This document shows positions 14,059-22,129 of a stretch of 32,370 bases of DNA, piece after piece. Both the position numbers and the translations under genes were made by a program. This DNA is from Bacteroidia bacterium. Lineage in GTDB: Bacteria; Bacteroidota; Bacteroidia; JANWJV01. Every line of letters begins with the position of its first letter. The first letter of the stretch is position 1. Under the pieces are notes generated by a model that was given only the letters and a program-made list of their open reading frames with translations, did no database searches and was not told where the DNA came from. Where the stretch lies: NCBI GenBank assembly GCA_025451785.1, contig JANWJV010000016.1, positions 1 through 32,370 of the forward strand. Reading direction: 5' to 3'.

Positions 14059-16551
14059 ATGAAAAAATTCATACTACCGCTTATTGCCTACTGCCTACTG
14101 CCTACTCTTTCTAACTCTCAACCCAGTTCCTGGAGCTCCCGCGGCGTTGGCGGTGGCGGCGCTCTTTTCTCCCCCAGCTTTAACCCGGCGAACCTTAACG
14201 AGCTGTATGTTGCCTGCGATATGAGCGAGCTCTTCCAGAGCACCAATGGCGGTACCAGTTACAACCTTGTCCATTTTAACCAGGTGCAAGGCGGACATAA
14301 CTCAAAAGTGCAGTTCACCAATGGCGCTACACGCTATTGCATAAGCTACGACAACAACGAAGTGGTGCCTGTAAAAAGCACCGACGCGGGTGTGACATGG
14401 ACAACGCTTACCGGAAACCCTGATAATACCCAAGAGACCTTTACCATTCACGCCGACTATAATAACCCCAACCGGGTGATCATCTCTTATTATGGTGAGA
14501 TCTATATCAGTAATAACGGAGGAACAACTTTTACCCTTTTCCATACAGCTACTAATACTGGCGCCGGCAACGTAGTAGGCGGGGTTTTCTTCGATGGCAA
14601 TAATATCTACGTTGGCACCAACGACGGCGTTCTTGTTTCCACTAACGGCGGAACTAACTGGAGCACCGCGGTTATCAACGGCCTTCCCTCCACCGAGCGC
14701 ATCTTTTCCTTTGCCGCGGCTAAAATGGGCAACAAGGTCCGCTTCTATTGCCTTACGGCCGATGTGGGCGATATTTATGTTGGCGTAGTAGGCTCTGATT
14801 ATTACGGCTTTATGGCTGGTGTTTATTCTGCCAGCTACGGCACGGGTGGCTGGGTGCCACGCATGACGGGCATTACCGCCAACGATTATCCCATGTATGT
14901 GGAGATGGCAGAGAACGACACCAACATTTGTTATCTCGCCGGAAGCAATACCGCTTCAGAACCTGTGATATTCAAAACCACCACTGCAGGCGGCAGCTGG
15001 ACCAAAGTATTCAATACAGCAAGCAACCAGAACATCAACACCGGCTGGTGCGGGCAGGGCGGCGACCGGGGCTGGAGCTATGCCGAGTGTCCTTTTGGTT
15101 TTGAAGTAGCGGCTAACAATGCCAGTTATGTGATGTTCTCCGATTTTGGTTTCATTCACAAAACAACTAACGGTGGTAACTCCTGGCAGCAGATCTATCT
15201 CGATGCCGCCGACCAGAACGCCGCGAATGCCAATACACCTACCGGAAAATATTATCACAGCTCAGGATTGGAGAACACTACCTGTTGGCAGGTACATTGG
15301 ATGAGTGCCACTAATATGTGGGCCTGCTTTTCAGATATACGAGGTGTGCGTAGTATTGACGGCGGACAATCATGGTCGTTCAACTATACCGGCACAACAG
15401 CCAATTCCAGCTATCGTATCGCGCAAGGCGGCAACGGAACTTTGTATGCGGGCACCTCCAATATCCACGACATGTACCAGAGCACGCGCCTGCAGGACGC
15501 GCAGCTCGACGCCACCGATGCCAATGGCCGTATCATTTATTCCACCACCAACGGTGCTTCATGGCAGCAGTTGCACCTCTTCAACCATCCTGTATTCTGG
15601 ATAGCGCTTGATCCTAACAATCCTAACAGGGCTTATGCCAGCGTTATCCATTACAATGCAGGCGCTGGTGTTGGAGGCGTATATCGCTGCAACGACCTTA
15701 ACAATTTGGCCACTTCTACCTGGACGCTCCTCCCCGATCCGCCCAATACAGAGAAGCATCCTGCTTCGCTCGTGGTGCTCAACGATGGAAAACTGGTAGC
15801 AACCTATTCAGGCCGCAGGAACAGCGGCGGAACCTTTACCGCCAGTTCGGGATGTTTCATTTATGACCCTAATACCAATGCCTGGACAAATGTGACGCAT
15901 ACAGGCATGCGCTACTGGACCAAGGATATTGTGGTGGACCCTAACGACGCGCAGCAAAACACCTGGTACGTTTCGGTGTTCAGCGGCTGGGGCGGCGCGC
16001 CCAATGGCCTTGGCGGTCTGTACAAGACCACCAATCGCGGCACCACCTGGACAAAACTTACAGGCAGCACCCTTGACCGTGTTACCTCCTGCACCTTTAA
16101 TCCTGCCAACGCGAATCAGATGTTTATCACCACCGAATACCAGGGCATGTGGATGAGCAGCAATATCAACGCGGGCACTCCTACTTTTTCGGCGGTGAAC
16201 AGCTATCCCTTCCGCCAGCCCGAACGTATCTTCTTCAACCCCAATAACAGTAACGAAATGTGGGTAACAAGCTTTGGTAACGGGATGAAAATGGGATTGA
16301 TGTCGGGTACAGGTGCGCCGGAGTTCAGCAAACAGGAGGCATTGAACGTTTATCCCAACCCGGCAAAAGAAAAGTTGACGGTTAGGCTTGAAAACGCGCA
16401 AGAGGTCATTTTGTATAACGCCGTTGGCGAACAAATAGCCTCCTGGAAAATGCCGGCGGGTGAGAGCGATATCAATACTTCTCAATTCCCCAATGGAATT
16501 TACTACATTCGCAGCGCTGAAAAAGCCGCAAAAGTAGTGATCGCCCAATGA
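14059..16551 (+). CDS. Secreted BNR/Asp-box repeat protein with T9SS sorting domain
   Basis: An 830-residue exported protein. After a signal peptide (MKKFILPLIAYCLLPTLSNS) come many Asp-box type motifs (STNGGTSY, STDAGVTW, SNNGGTTF, STNGGTNW, KTTNGGNSW, SIDGGQSW, KTTNRGTTW), as in sortilin/VPS10-like and GH74-like beta-propellers. The last 75 or so residues (LNVYPNPAKEKLTVRL through FPNGIYYIRSAEKAAKVVIA) are a type A T9SS sorting domain, so the protein should be exported to the cell surface or medium. A GH74 xyloglucanase-like activity is possible, but I cannot confirm catalytic aspartates. The signal peptide is partly encoded by a heptamer array (14082-14109). The stop overlaps the next gene's ATG by 4 bp. 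Confidence 0.88.
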   Translation: MKKFILPLIAYCLLPTLSNSQPSSWSSRGVGGGGALFSPSFNPANLNELYVACDMSELFQSTNGGTSYNLVHFNQVQGGHNSKVQFTNGATRYCISYDNNEVVPVKSTDAGVTWTTLTGNPDNTQETFTIHADYNNPNRVIISYYGEIYISNNGGTTFTLFHTATNTGAGNVVGGVFFDGNNIYVGTNDGVLVSTNGGTNWSTAVINGLPSTERIFSFAAAKMGNKVRFYCLTADVGDIYVGVVGSDYYGFMAGVYSASYGTGGWVPRMTGITANDYPMYVEMAENDTNICYLAGSNTASEPVIFKTTTAGGSWTKVFNTASNQNINTGWCGQGGDRGWSYAECPFGFEVAANNASYVMFSDFGFIHKTTNGGNSWQQIYLDAADQNAANANTPTGKYYHSSGLENTTCWQVHWMSATNMWACFSDIRGVRSIDGGQSWSFNYTGTTANSSYRIAQGGNGTLYAGTSNIHDMYQSTRLQDAQLDATDANGRIIYSTTNGASWQQLHLFNHPVFWIALDPNNPNRAYASVIHYNAGAGVGGVYRCNDLNNLATSTWTLLPDPPNTEKHPASLVVLNDGKLVATYSGRRNSGGTFTASSGCFIYDPNTNAWTNVTHTGMRYWTKDIVVDPNDAQQNTWYVSVFSGWGGAPNGLGGLYKTTNRGTTWTKLTGSTLDRVTSCTFNPANANQMFITTEYQGMWMSSNINAGTPTFSAVNSYPFRQPERIFFNPNNSNEMWVTSFGNGMKMGLMSGTGAPEFSKQEALNVYPNPAKEKLTVRLENAQEVILYNAVGEQIASWKMPAGESDINTSQFPNGIYYIRSAEKAAKVVIAQ
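14082..14109. repeat. Tandem heptamer array inside a signal-peptide coding region
   Basis: Four 7-bp units: TATTGCC, TACTGCC, TACTGCC, TACTCTT. They encode the hydrophobic stretch IAYCLLPTL of the signal peptide. A degenerate array of the same heptamer in the opposite orientation lies at 22106-22126. Confidence 0.75.
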
Positions 16552-17729
16552 GTGAATATCCGAAAGTAATTTTAAGCTCTGGCAAAGACCAGAGCTTACG
16601 CCGTTTCCATCCCTGGGTATTCTCGGGCGCCATCAAAAAGATAAATGGCGAAGTGGAGGAAGGCGATATCGTGGAGGTATACGACAACAAAGACGAATAC
16701 CTCGGCACAGGCCATTGCCAGCAAGGCTCCATCGCCGTACGTGTTTTCACTTTCGAAAAGACCGAGATCGGAAAGGAGCTCTGGAAAAAGAAATTGCTCT
16801 CGGCCTGGAACTACCGTGAACAACTGGGCCTTACCAATGATCCGAACACCAATTGTTATCGCTTACTTTTTGCTGAGGGCGACGGCATGCCGGGCCTCAT
16901 CATCGATTATTACAATGGCACGGCTGTGCTGCAAGCCCACTCCATCGGTATGCACATAGCCAAGGAAGATATCATTGAGGGCCTGAAAGAAATAATGGGC
17001 GACCGCCTGAAAGCTGTTTTCGATAAGAGCGAAGAAACACTTCCCAAGGAAGGATACCAGTCGAAGAACGGTTATTTGCGCGGCGAAGCAGGTGCCAACG
17101 AGGTTCTCGAAAATGGCTGTAGGTTCATCATTGACTGGGAAGGTGGGCAAAAGACCGGTTTCTTCATCGACCAGCGCGAGAACCGCCAGCTGCTGATGCA
17201 CTATTGCAAGGGCAAAGCGGTGCTGAACACCTTTTGCTACACAGGGGGCTTCTCCGTTTATGCTGCCAAAGGCGGAGCCAGCCTGGTGCATTCGGTAGAT
17301 AGTTCAAAAAAAGCCATCGAGCTCACGGCCCGCAACATGGAGCTGAACTTCCCGGGTGGCAAGCACGAGCATTTTGCTGAAGACACTTTCGATTTCCTTG
17401 ACAAGCGCAAGGACGAATACGACGTGATCATCCTCGACCCGCCCGCCTTTGCCAAGCACCGCGACGCAAAGCACCATGCTATGATGGGCTATAAGCGCCT
17501 GAACTCAGAAGCCATCAAAAAGATCAGGCCCGGAGGCATCCTCTTCACCTTTTCCTGCTCGCAAGTTGTGGACAGAAACCTTTTCGAAAGCACCGTGATG
17601 GCCTCCGCTATTATCGCCGGCCGAAGGGTACGTATCATGCACCACCTCACCCAGCCTCCCGACCATCCTGTGAGCATTTTTCACCCGGAAGGGGCCTATC
17701 TCAAGGGCCTTGTTCTCCATGTAGAATAG
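16548..17729 (+). CDS. RlmI-like class I rRNA (cytosine-C5) methyltransferase
   Basis: The 393 residues match the RlmI/RlmK-type family; E. coli RlmI makes m5C1962 in 23S rRNA. An N-terminal PUA domain (about 1-75; RRFHPWVFSGAIKKI, GDIVEVYDNKDEYLGTG) is followed by a linker and a Rossmann methyltransferase domain. This has the SAM-binding motif LNTFCYTGGFSVYAAKGGA, the acidic motif VHSVDSSKKAIE, VIILDPPAFAK and the catalytic cysteine motif FTFSCSQVVD. The ATGA overlap with the upstream T9SS protein gene implies translational coupling of a surface protein and an RNA-modification enzyme. The stop is followed by a palindrome cluster. Confidence 0.93.
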   Translation: MSEYPKVILSSGKDQSLRRFHPWVFSGAIKKINGEVEEGDIVEVYDNKDEYLGTGHCQQGSIAVRVFTFEKTEIGKELWKKKLLSAWNYREQLGLTNDPNTNCYRLLFAEGDGMPGLIIDYYNGTAVLQAHSIGMHIAKEDIIEGLKEIMGDRLKAVFDKSEETLPKEGYQSKNGYLRGEAGANEVLENGCRFIIDWEGGQKTGFFIDQRENRQLLMHYCKGKAVLNTFCYTGGFSVYAAKGGASLVHSVDSSKKAIELTARNMELNFPGGKHEHFAEDTFDFLDKRKDEYDVIILDPPAFAKHRDAKHHAMMGYKRLNSEAIKKIRPGGILFTFSCSQVVDRNLFESTVMASAIIAGRRVRIMHHLTQPPDHPVSIFHPEGAYLKGLVLHVE

Positions 17730-17734
17730 AAAGG

Positions 17735-17824
17735 TTGGGCTAAAGCCCGTTGGTTTGTGCCTAATTTGGCCCCGGCCTTAAGGCCGGGGCCAGTAAGCAT
17801 TATACAAATGGGGCTTTAGCCCAA
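17735..17824. repeat. Nested palindrome cluster (REP/BIME-like)
   Basis: A perfect 26-bp palindrome (17767-17792, half-site TGGCCCCGGCCTT) is flanked by two exact 14-bp inverted copies of TTGGGCTAAAGCCC (17735-17748 and 17811-17824), each itself nearly palindromic. No T-run follows, so it is not an ordinary terminator. It fills most of the 157-bp gap between the rlmI-like gene and the SiaB-like gene. No transposase is linked to it. Confidence 0.85.
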
Positions 17825-17854
17825 AAAGAGTCCTTCCGATTTCAGAAAAAGTAC

Positions 17855-17862
17855 TACTTTTA
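17855..17862 (+). promoter_or_regulatory. Possible -7 element of the Sia-like operon
   Basis: TACTTTTA differs from TAnnTTTG in the last base and lies 24 bp before the ATG at 17887. No -33 TTG is seen at the right distance. The position just after the palindrome cluster is suitable for a promoter, but the match is weak. Confidence 0.3.
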
Positions 17863-17886
17863 AGCAACAAATTAACCCCTGACCTC

Positions 17887-18453
17887 ATGGTCGAAGCCCA
17901 AGATAACGCCACCCTGCTCTTCAACTGGATGCAGGAATGTGAACGGGAGAACATCATCCTTTCATTCAAAGGCGATTTCAACCAGGAACTGGTGAACGCC
18001 ATTTTGCTCCTTGCCGAACGCGAGCCTGACGCAAAAATGAACGACATTGTAACAAGGGCACGCGTGTTCTCCATCATGGTAGAATGCATGCAGAACATCC
18101 GTAAATATGGCGCGGTAAACAGCGAAGGCACCGAATTGAAACCAGGCCTTGTGCTTGTTTGCAGGCACGAGAATGGTTATTCGCTTAAGACCGGCAACCT
18201 TATCACCGACAATGAGGTACCTGCTCTGAAGGAAAAACTGGAGATCGTAAAGACCATGAGCAAAGGCGATCTTAAGTCGCTGCATAAAAAAGTGCTTAGT
18301 GAAACACACCTGAGCGACAAATCGGGCGCGGGACTCGGCCTGATCAGCATCACCCGTAAATGCGACAGCATTGATTACGCTTTCAAGAAACTGGATGGGA
18401 ACACCAGTTTTTATACACTCGATATCTATATCTCGAATAATAAAACTGCATGA
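17887..18453 (+). CDS. SiaB-family protein kinase (DUF6272)
   Basis: SiaB in Pseudomonas is an atypical serine/threonine kinase of the GHKL type. It phosphorylates the small protein SiaC. This 188-residue protein has the same layout: ILSFKGDFNQELVNAIL at the start, a GHKL N-box (E66-CMQ-N70 in VECMQNIRKYG) and a G-box near 143-155 (SDKSGAGLGLISI). It has no sensor or membrane domain, so it acts in the cytoplasm. It is the first gene of a three-gene operon; the next gene, a SiaC homologue, overlaps it by 4 bp (ATGA). The family assignment comes from motifs and from this pairing. No diguanylate cyclase (SiaD) is present in the operon. Confidence 0.87.
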   Translation: MVEAQDNATLLFNWMQECERENIILSFKGDFNQELVNAILLLAEREPDAKMNDIVTRARVFSIMVECMQNIRKYGAVNSEGTELKPGLVLVCRHENGYSLKTGNLITDNEVPALKEKLEIVKTMSKGDLKSLHKKVLSETHLSDKSGAGLGLISITRKCDSIDYAFKKLDGNTSFYTLDIYISNNKTA

Positions 18454-18830
18454 GTATGGACTCCATGAGGATAGAAGCCACCGTTGATACACCCTGTGTG
18501 ATCTTTGACCCTAAGAATGCACATTTCGAGATCTCCGGAAAGTCGTACCCCGAAGACACCAAAGAATTTTATGGTTCCGTGATGGCCTGGCTCGACCTGT
18601 ATGCCGCCAACCCCAACCCGGAAACAGTGTTCCTGTTCAAGCTGAAATACTTCAACTCCTCGTCCTACAAGCCTTTGTTCGACATCATGACCAAACTGGA
18701 GTCTATCAAGAACAAGAACAAAAAAGTGAAGATCGAATGGCATTATACCAATGGCGACAGCGATATGCTGGAAGCCGGTGAGGAGTTTGCCGACCTGGTG
18801 GAGCTTGACTTCACGTATCACCAATTCTGA
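18450..18830 (+). CDS. SiaC-family regulatory phosphoprotein (DUF1987)
   Basis: A 126-residue protein beginning MSMDSMRIEATVDTPCVIFD. The DUF1987/SiaC signatures are FEISGKSYPEDTKEFY, the central KLKYFNSSSYKPLFDIM and the C-terminal GEEFADLVELDFTYH. In Pseudomonas aeruginosa SiaC is phosphorylated on a threonine in the equivalent YFN(T/S)S segment; here Ser70-Ser72 would be the candidates (inference from motif position). Its kinase is the preceding gene and its likely phosphatase is the following one, 5 bp downstream. In Pseudomonas, unphosphorylated SiaC activates the diguanylate cyclase SiaD; the partner here is unknown. Confidence 0.9.
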   Translation: MSMDSMRIEATVDTPCVIFDPKNAHFEISGKSYPEDTKEFYGSVMAWLDLYAANPNPETVFLFKLKYFNSSSYKPLFDIMTKLESIKNKNKKVKIEWHYTNGDSDMLEAGEEFADLVELDFTYHQF

Positions 18831-18835
18831 GCCTG

Positions 18836-21800
18836 ATGAAAAGAAGCGCCACGGGGATACTCAGTTTCCTTGCAGTATCCGCTGCTTCTTTCTCCCAATC
18901 CTATAACTTCAAGATCTATTCTATCGATGAAGGCATCCCGCAAAGCCAGGTGCATAGCATCGTGCAGGACCACGATGGCTTTATGTGGTTCGGCACCGAT
19001 GGCGGCGGATTGACCTCGTACGACGGAAAGAACTTCATTACTTATTCCTCCGCCGAAGGCCTCTCGAACGACCTGGTCACCTTCATAACTGAAATGGACC
19101 GGCAGCTATGGATCGGAACCTCCAAAGGCCTCAGCATTTTTAAGAACAAACGTTTTCTCGATATCCCCGAACCCTTGAAAGGCCTTCCGCAGGTTCCTAT
19201 CTACTCCATCACACGCGACTCCAAAGGCAACTTGCGCTTTTGCACTCAAAAAGGCGCCTTCATCTACAACGGCAAAACGCTGGAAGAAGTGCCGGCGCTC
19301 AAGGACAAGTCGGTGCTGTGTATTTATGAAGACCCCAAAGGCAATTTCTTTTATGGCACCAATGCCAATGGTGTAATGTACGAGGCGGAGGGCAAAGGAA
19401 GTTACTGGTACACTACCGACGAAGGGCTGGGCAGCAATACTGTTTCGACGCTGGCGGCGAAAATGGCCGGAAAAACCCCGGAAGGAAAAGCCACACTGGG
19501 CGGTGTTTACTTTGGAACAGAAGGCGCGCTCAACTATGTTCAGGTGATCTATACTGAGGAAGGCCCAAAATACGACACGAAAGCGCAAACGTTTGTGCTG
19601 CCTACCACCAGTCTTAAACATTTTGTGCGGCATCTAAATTATGACCGGCATGGAAATCTATGGGCCGTTAGCTGGACGACCGGGCTTTTCCGTATTGGCA
19701 AGGACGGGCAGGTGGCTCATTTCGGAAAGAACGAGGGCCTTGGCGCCGACGGCGGCTATTACAGCATGGAAGACCGTGAAGGCAATATATGGACCGGCAC
19801 CGACGGAAGCGGCGCTGTGAAGCTTGGATTGCCGGTGTTCAGTTCCATCAGCAAACGCAACGGCCTTCCGCTCGACATGGTGCTCGCGCTGTGTAAGACC
19901 CGTAATGGGGAATGGTGGTTTGGCCACGATGCCGGCGCCAGCCATTTTAACGGCAAGACCTGGGAGACCTTTAACGCAAGCAATGGCCTTAGCAACGAAA
20001 AGGTGTGGGACATCATGGAAGACACCGGCGGGAATATATGGATCACTACTTATGGCAGCGGTGTGTACCGTTATGACGGCAAACATTTCATCAATTACAA
20101 CGACAAGAACGGCCTCAGCGGAAACAATATCCGTAGTGTATTCCAGGATTCGAAAGAACGTATCTGGGTTGGCTCCGCCAACGGGCTGAACCTGTTCGAT
20201 GGTAAGTCGTTCCGCATCTTCCGCCATACCGACTCCACCGCATCACCGCTCAAGAGCAGCCGTATACTGGGTGCTATGGAAGACAGCAAACACCGTGTCT
20301 GGTTCTCTACATCGGGCGGCGGTCTTGCCATGTTAAAGGAATCGGACAACAGCTATTCGTTCGACAACTATACGGAAGCAGAAGGTCTTGCCGGAAATAT
20401 TGTGCTGTCGGCAGTGGAGGACCCTGAAGGCAATATCTGGGCAGGCAGCTTCGGTGGAATCAGCAGGATCAATCCTTCCACTAAAAGGGTTCAAAAGATC
20501 ACACGCAGCGAAGGCTTACCTACTGCCACCATTTACGGGCTTGGATGTACAGGCGGCAACTACCTTTTCATTGGTTCTAACAGTGGTGTTGACAAGTTCG
20601 ATATCACCGAGTTCAGCAAGAACGGCAAACTGGTGATACGTCATTTCGGGAAGGAAGAAGGGTTCTTCGGCGTGGAGTGCAATACTAATTCTATCCTGAA
20701 AGATACCGATGGAAAACTTTGGATCGGCACCATCAACGGAGTGTTTATCTACGATCCGGCCGAAGATAAGATAAACGAGACCGAACCGCTCACACACATC
20801 ACCGGTATACGGCTCTTCTTCGAGAACTTCGACATGAAGAAGTATACTGACAGTGCCGACACGGAAAACTATCTTCCGAGGCACATGACCTTCCCATACC
20901 AGCAAAACCACCTGAGCTTCGACTTTGCCGGCATCAGCCTGAGCATCCCTAAGAACGTGCGGTACCGTTATATGCTCCAGGGCTTTGACAAAGAGTGGAC
21001 CGATCCTATCCGTGAATCCTTTGCCACCTATTCTAACCTGCCCGAAGGGAACTACACCTTTAAAGTGATCGCCTGCAACAACGATGGCAAATGGAACGTG
21101 GTTCCTGCCACGTTCAGCTTCACCATCACGCCTCCTTTCTGGAAGACCTGGTGGTTCAGGGTCGGCTCGGCGGCATTTGCCATCTTCATTGTATTCGGGT
21201 TCTTTAAATACCGGATCCGACGTTTGAAAAAGACACAAGAGATGCTGCAGGAGCAAGTGAACCATAAGACCAAGGAGCTGCGTGAAGAGAAAGAACTGGT
21301 GGTAGAACAGAGCAAGCTCATCGAAAAAAAGAACCACAGCATTACCTCCTCTATCCGTTACGCGAAACGCATCCAGGACTCCATCCTGCCGCTGAAGGAA
21401 AAGCTCAACGACCTGGTGCCTGGTTCTTTCATTCTCTTCAAACCAAAGGATATTGTAAGCGGCGACTTCTACTGGTTCACCAAACAGAACGGCAGCACAT
21501 TAGTAGCAGCCGTCGACTGCACCGGACATGGTGTGCCAGGTGCCTTCATGTCGCTGATAGGCAACAACCTGTTGAACGATATCGTGAACAACCAGGAGAT
21601 ATGTGACCCGAAAGTGATCCTTGAAAAGTTACATGTGGGCGTAGTACAGGCGCTCAAGAAAGATGAAAAGGAAAGCGGCACGGTGGACGGCATGGACATT
21701 ACGTTATGTTCTATCACTCTTCCTAACGGTAAAGGAGATGGCCGTGTTGAATTTGCTTCCACCGGGCGGCCGCTGGTGATGATCAAGGAGAACCAGCTCA

Positions 21801-22102
21801 CAAAATACAAAGTGGGCTTGCACCCTGTAGGTTTTGTGACGAAGAAAGAGACTGTCTTTGAAAAGCATGTGCTGCCACTTCAGCACGGCGATACTTTTTA
21901 TATCTATACCGACGGTTACGCCGACCAGTTCGGAGGGCCTGAAGACGAGAAGTTCCTCGACAGCAATTTTGAGAAGCTGCTTCTCAACATCCATACGAAA
22001 GACATCAGTGAGCAGCCGGAGCTATTGGAGACCGAGATCGAAAAGTGGAAGAACGGCCGCAACCAGATCGACGACATCCTCGTGATCGGCATTAAGGCCT
22101 AG
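18836..22102 (+). CDS. Two-component-regulator propeller sensor fused to SpoIIE/PP2C phosphatase
   Basis: A 1088-residue membrane sensor. A signal peptide (MKRSATGILSFLAVSAASFS) leads into a large periplasmic region of Reg_prop beta-propeller repeats (about 30-650; repeated patterns such as DHDGFMWFGTDGGGLTSYDG and DTGGNIWITTYGSGVYRYDG). Then come a Y_Y_Y domain (about 685-770), one transmembrane helix (about 772-792), a coiled coil (about 795-835) and the linker SITSSIRYAKRIQDSILP. It ends with a cytoplasmic SpoIIE-type PP2C phosphatase (about 855-1088) with the metal-binding Asp motifs SGDFYWF, AVDCTGHGVPGAFMS, GMDITLCSI and NQIDDILVIG. No histidine kinase, receiver or DNA-binding domain is present, unlike hybrid two-component systems with the same sensor. 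Placed behind SiaB- and SiaC-like genes, it should dephosphorylate the SiaC protein in response to an external signal (inference), as SiaA does. Confidence 0.92.
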   Translation: MKRSATGILSFLAVSAASFSQSYNFKIYSIDEGIPQSQVHSIVQDHDGFMWFGTDGGGLTSYDGKNFITYSSAEGLSNDLVTFITEMDRQLWIGTSKGLSIFKNKRFLDIPEPLKGLPQVPIYSITRDSKGNLRFCTQKGAFIYNGKTLEEVPALKDKSVLCIYEDPKGNFFYGTNANGVMYEAEGKGSYWYTTDEGLGSNTVSTLAAKMAGKTPEGKATLGGVYFGTEGALNYVQVIYTEEGPKYDTKAQTFVLPTTSLKHFVRHLNYDRHGNLWAVSWTTGLFRIGKDGQVAHFGKNEGLGADGGYYSMEDREGNIWTGTDGSGAVKLGLPVFSSISKRNGLPLDMVLALCKTRNGEWWFGHDAGASHFNGKTWETFNASNGLSNEKVWDIMEDTGGNIWITTYGSGVYRYDGKHFINYNDKNGLSGNNIRSVFQDSKERIWVGSANGLNLFDGKSFRIFRHTDSTASPLKSSRILGAMEDSKHRVWFSTSGGGLAMLKESDNSYSFDNYTEAEGLAGNIVLSAVEDPEGNIWAGSFGGISRINPSTKRVQKITRSEGLPTATIYGLGCTGGNYLFIGSNSGVDKFDITEFSKNGKLVIRHFGKEEGFFGVECNTNSILKDTDGKLWIGTINGVFIYDPAEDKINETEPLTHITGIRLFFENFDMKKYTDSADTENYLPRHMTFPYQQNHLSFDFAGISLSIPKNVRYRYMLQGFDKEWTDPIRESFATYSNLPEGNYTFKVIACNNDGKWNVVPATFSFTITPPFWKTWWFRVGSAAFAIFIVFGFFKYRIRRLKKTQEMLQEQVNHKTKELREEKELVVEQSKLIEKKNHSITSSIRYAKRIQDSILPLKEKLNDLVPGSFILFKPKDIVSGDFYWFTKQNGSTLVAAVDCTGHGVPGAFMSLIGNNLLNDIVNNQEICDPKVILEKLHVGVVQALKKDEKESGTVDGMDITLCSITLPNGKGDGRVEFASTGRPLVMIKENQLTKYKVGLHPVGFVTKKETVFEKHVLPLQHGDTFYIYTDGYADQFGGPEDEKFLDSNFEKLLLNIHTKDISEQPELLETEIEKWKNGRNQIDDILVIGIKA

Positions 22103-22105
22103 TCC

Positions 22106-22126
22106 AGTAAGCAATACGCAGCAGGC
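22106..22126. repeat. Degenerate heptamer array between convergent genes
   Basis: AGTAAGC, AATACGC, AGCAGGC: three imperfect copies of AGTAGGC, the reverse complement of the heptamer repeated at 14082-14109. It fills the 27-bp gap between the propeller-phosphatase gene and the convergent transporter gene. Confidence 0.5.
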
Positions 22127-22129
22127 AGT

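Noticed and set aside
15808-16548. A 246-codon antisense open frame inside the BNR-repeat protein gene
   Set aside because: It covers the T9SS sorting domain of a clear sense gene and has no start context or domain of its own.
17735-17824. Terminal inverted repeats of an insertion sequence
   Set aside because: There is no transposase between or near the repeats and no target-site duplication; the spacing is under 100 bp.
20516-21337. A 273-codon antisense open frame inside the propeller-phosphatase gene
   Set aside because: Codon composition of the sense gene leaves the antisense frame open; the sense frame has continuous, recognisable domains throughout.
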